From the NCBI RefSeq assembly GCF_032337135.1, contig NZ_JAVXZZ010000003.1:372001-436000 (forward strand): DNA of 64,000 bases, written 5' to 3'. Positions 62,788 to 64,000 of this stretch are shown piece after piece (the first letter of the stretch is position 1; each line of letters starts with the position of its first letter). The notes below the pieces were generated by a model. It had not been told where the DNA came from, did not search any database, and saw only the letters and a program-made list of their open reading frames with translations. The translations under genes and the position numbers were made by a program. Source of the DNA: Allorhodoferax sp032337135 (GTDB lineage: Bacteria > Pseudomonadota > Gammaproteobacteria > Burkholderiales > Burkholderiaceae_C).

Positions 62788-64000
62788 ATGCTCAAGAAAA
62801 TCAGTGTCCAGCAGCTGACCGTTGGAATGCACCTGAAGGAGTTTTGCGGCTCCTGGATGGAGCATCCGTTTTGGCGAACGGGGTTTGTCATCACGGATCC
62901 CAAGGACATCCAAAGCATCCTGGCCAGCAGCATCAAGGAAGTCTGGATCGACTGCAGCAAAGGCTTGGACGTGCCTTCAGGCGAAAAGGCAGTATCCGAG
63001 GCTGAGAGCGATGCGCAGGTCGAAGAAGAACTCAATTCTGTGGCCAGTGCTGCGCGCGAGATTGCACCTGTGTCGACTGCAGAGGAAATCGAGCGTGCCG
63101 CCAAGATTTGCCTGCAGTCCAAGCGGGCGGTCATTTCCATGTTTGAAGAGGCGCGCATGGGAAAGACCGTGGACACTGGTGGCGCCAAGAAACTTGTCGA
63201 GGAGATCACGGACTCGGTCAGCCGCAACCCGGGGGCGTTGATCAGCTTGGCTCGACTGAAGTCGGCCGATGACTATACGTACATGCATTCGGTGGCGGTC
63301 TGCGCCATGATGGTTGCCCTGGCAAAGCAACTCGGGTTGGACGAGGAGCAGACACGCTCCGCCGGCATGGCAGGTCTGATGCACGACCTGGGCAAGGCCC
63401 AGATGCCGATGGACGTGCTCAACAAGCCCGGCAAACTGACGGACGAGGAATTCGCGATCATCAAGACCCACCCGGAAGAAGGCTACAAGCTTTTGCAAGC
63501 CGGGGTGGATGTGGATCCCATCATCATGGATGTCTGCCTGCACCACCATGAAAAGACCGACGGCTCGGGATACCCCAAGGGCCTGAAGGACGCCGAGATC
63601 AGCCTGTTTGCCAAGATGGGTGCAGTGTGTGACGTCTACGATGCCATCACCTCCAACCGCCCGTACAAGGCGGGATGGGACCCGGCGGAATCCCTGCGCA
63701 AGATGGCGGAATGGGCCAACGGGCACTTTGATACCAAGATCTTCCAGGCTTTCGTGAAGAGCCTGGGCATCTATCCGATTGGCTCCTTGGTTCGCCTGCA
63801 ATCGGGGCGCCTGGGGGTGGTGATGGAACAGACGGCCAAATCGCTGACGACACCGCGCGTCAAGGTGTTCTTTTCGACCAAGTCGAACATGCGCATCCTG
63901 CCCGAGGTGGTCGATCTGTCCCTGCCCAATTCCAACGACAAGATCGTCAGCCGCGAGGACCCGATGAAGTGGAAATTTTCCGACCTCAACGAGCTCTGGT
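62788..64000 (+). CDS. HD-GYP cyclic-di-GMP phosphodiesterase, 3' end beyond the window
   Basis: The frame starts at 62788 (MLKKISVQQLTVGMHLKEF) and stays open for 404 codons to the right edge, so the C terminus is missing. Residues about 5-130 match the DUF3391 domain found before HD-GYP. The HD-GYP domain (about 165-330) has HSVAVCAMMVALA, the metal pair MHDLGKAQMP, and HHHEKTDGSGYPKGL with the GYP signature. Such proteins hydrolyse c-di-GMP. With the EAL and GGDEF genes it is the third c-di-GMP gene in the window. Confidence 0.93.
   Translation, partial: MLKKISVQQLTVGMHLKEFCGSWMEHPFWRTGFVITDPKDIQSILASSIKEVWIDCSKGLDVPSGEKAVSEAESDAQVEEELNSVASAAREIAPVSTAEEIERAAKICLQSKRAVISMFEEARMGKTVDTGGAKKLVEEITDSVSRNPGALISLARLKSADDYTYMHSVAVCAMMVALAKQLGLDEEQTRSAGMAGLMHDLGKAQMPMDVLNKPGKLTDEEFAIIKTHPEEGYKLLQAGVDVDPIIMDVCLHHHEKTDGSGYPKGLKDAEISLFAKMGAVCDVYDAITSNRPYKAGWDPAESLRKMAEWANGHFDTKIFQAFVKSLGIYPIGSLVRLQSGRLGVVMEQTAKSLTTPRVKVFFSTKSNMRILPEVVDLSLPNSNDKIVSREDPMKWKFSDLNELW

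Overview
The window is a GC-rich, gene-dense bacterial chromosome segment. It most likely comes from a betaproteobacterium of the Burkholderiales, probably Comamonadaceae. This is inferred from gene order (ffs-dnaX-ybaB-recR; an ECF sigma factor followed by DUF3619, DUF3106 and RDD genes), from the type of each housekeeping protein, and from short interspersed repeats that I associate with that family. I see no phage, transposase, integrase, CRISPR array, tRNA or rRNA. No gene-free stretch exceeds about 300 bases.

Layout. 1-1154 (minus): start of a 2-oxoacid:ferredoxin oxidoreductase operon, preceded by two tiny genes. 1301-2302: an M14 metallopeptidase. 2323-20544: a phosphate-starvation island. 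It holds olsB with a PlcP-like phospholipase (membrane lipid remodelling), ppk-sixA, a c-di-GMP gene (EAL-CBS-GGDEF), a Tat-exported binding protein with ppx, a divergent chemoreceptor, and pstSCAB-phoU-phoB-phoR. Pho-box-like sites (7-4-7 direct repeats) lie before most of these units, several with a plausible -10 exactly 10 bp downstream. 20569-24671 (minus): an ArnT-like membrane protein, rpmE2, rho, trxA. 24717-32033: an AddB-like nuclease, an AddA-like helicase-nuclease and a flavoprotein. 32043-37157: a 7TM-DISM diguanylate cyclase, the SRP RNA gene, dnaX (with an A9 slippage site), ybaB, recR. 37257-42136: a periplasmic binding protein, MAPEG, mltD, gloB, a methyltransferase, rnhA. 42144-45288 (minus): moaA-mobA-moeA for molybdenum cofactor. 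45388-50960: TonB-dependent receptor, PF04392 binding protein, hybrid histidine kinase and a NarL-type regulator. 51098-56127: proton-pumping and soluble pyrophosphatases, nadE, PII. 56189-58807 (minus): ECF sigma-DUF3619-DUF3106-RDD-dgkA. 59067-64000: ilvB-ilvN-ilvC and a truncated HD-GYP gene.

The clearest theme is phosphate. Uptake (Pst), sensing (PhoU/PhoB/PhoR), storage and use of polyphosphate (Ppk/Ppx), replacement of phospholipid by ornithine lipid (OlsB with PlcP), c-di-GMP turnover and chemotaxis sit together and appear to share PhoB sites. The second notable unit is the receptor/binding-protein/hybrid-kinase/regulator cluster, which has the parts of an envelope-spanning sensory relay but no transporter. 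A third is the sigma-factor operon, which looks like an envelope-stress module. A 29-bp repeat occurs in three places, each time partly or wholly inside a coding sequence.
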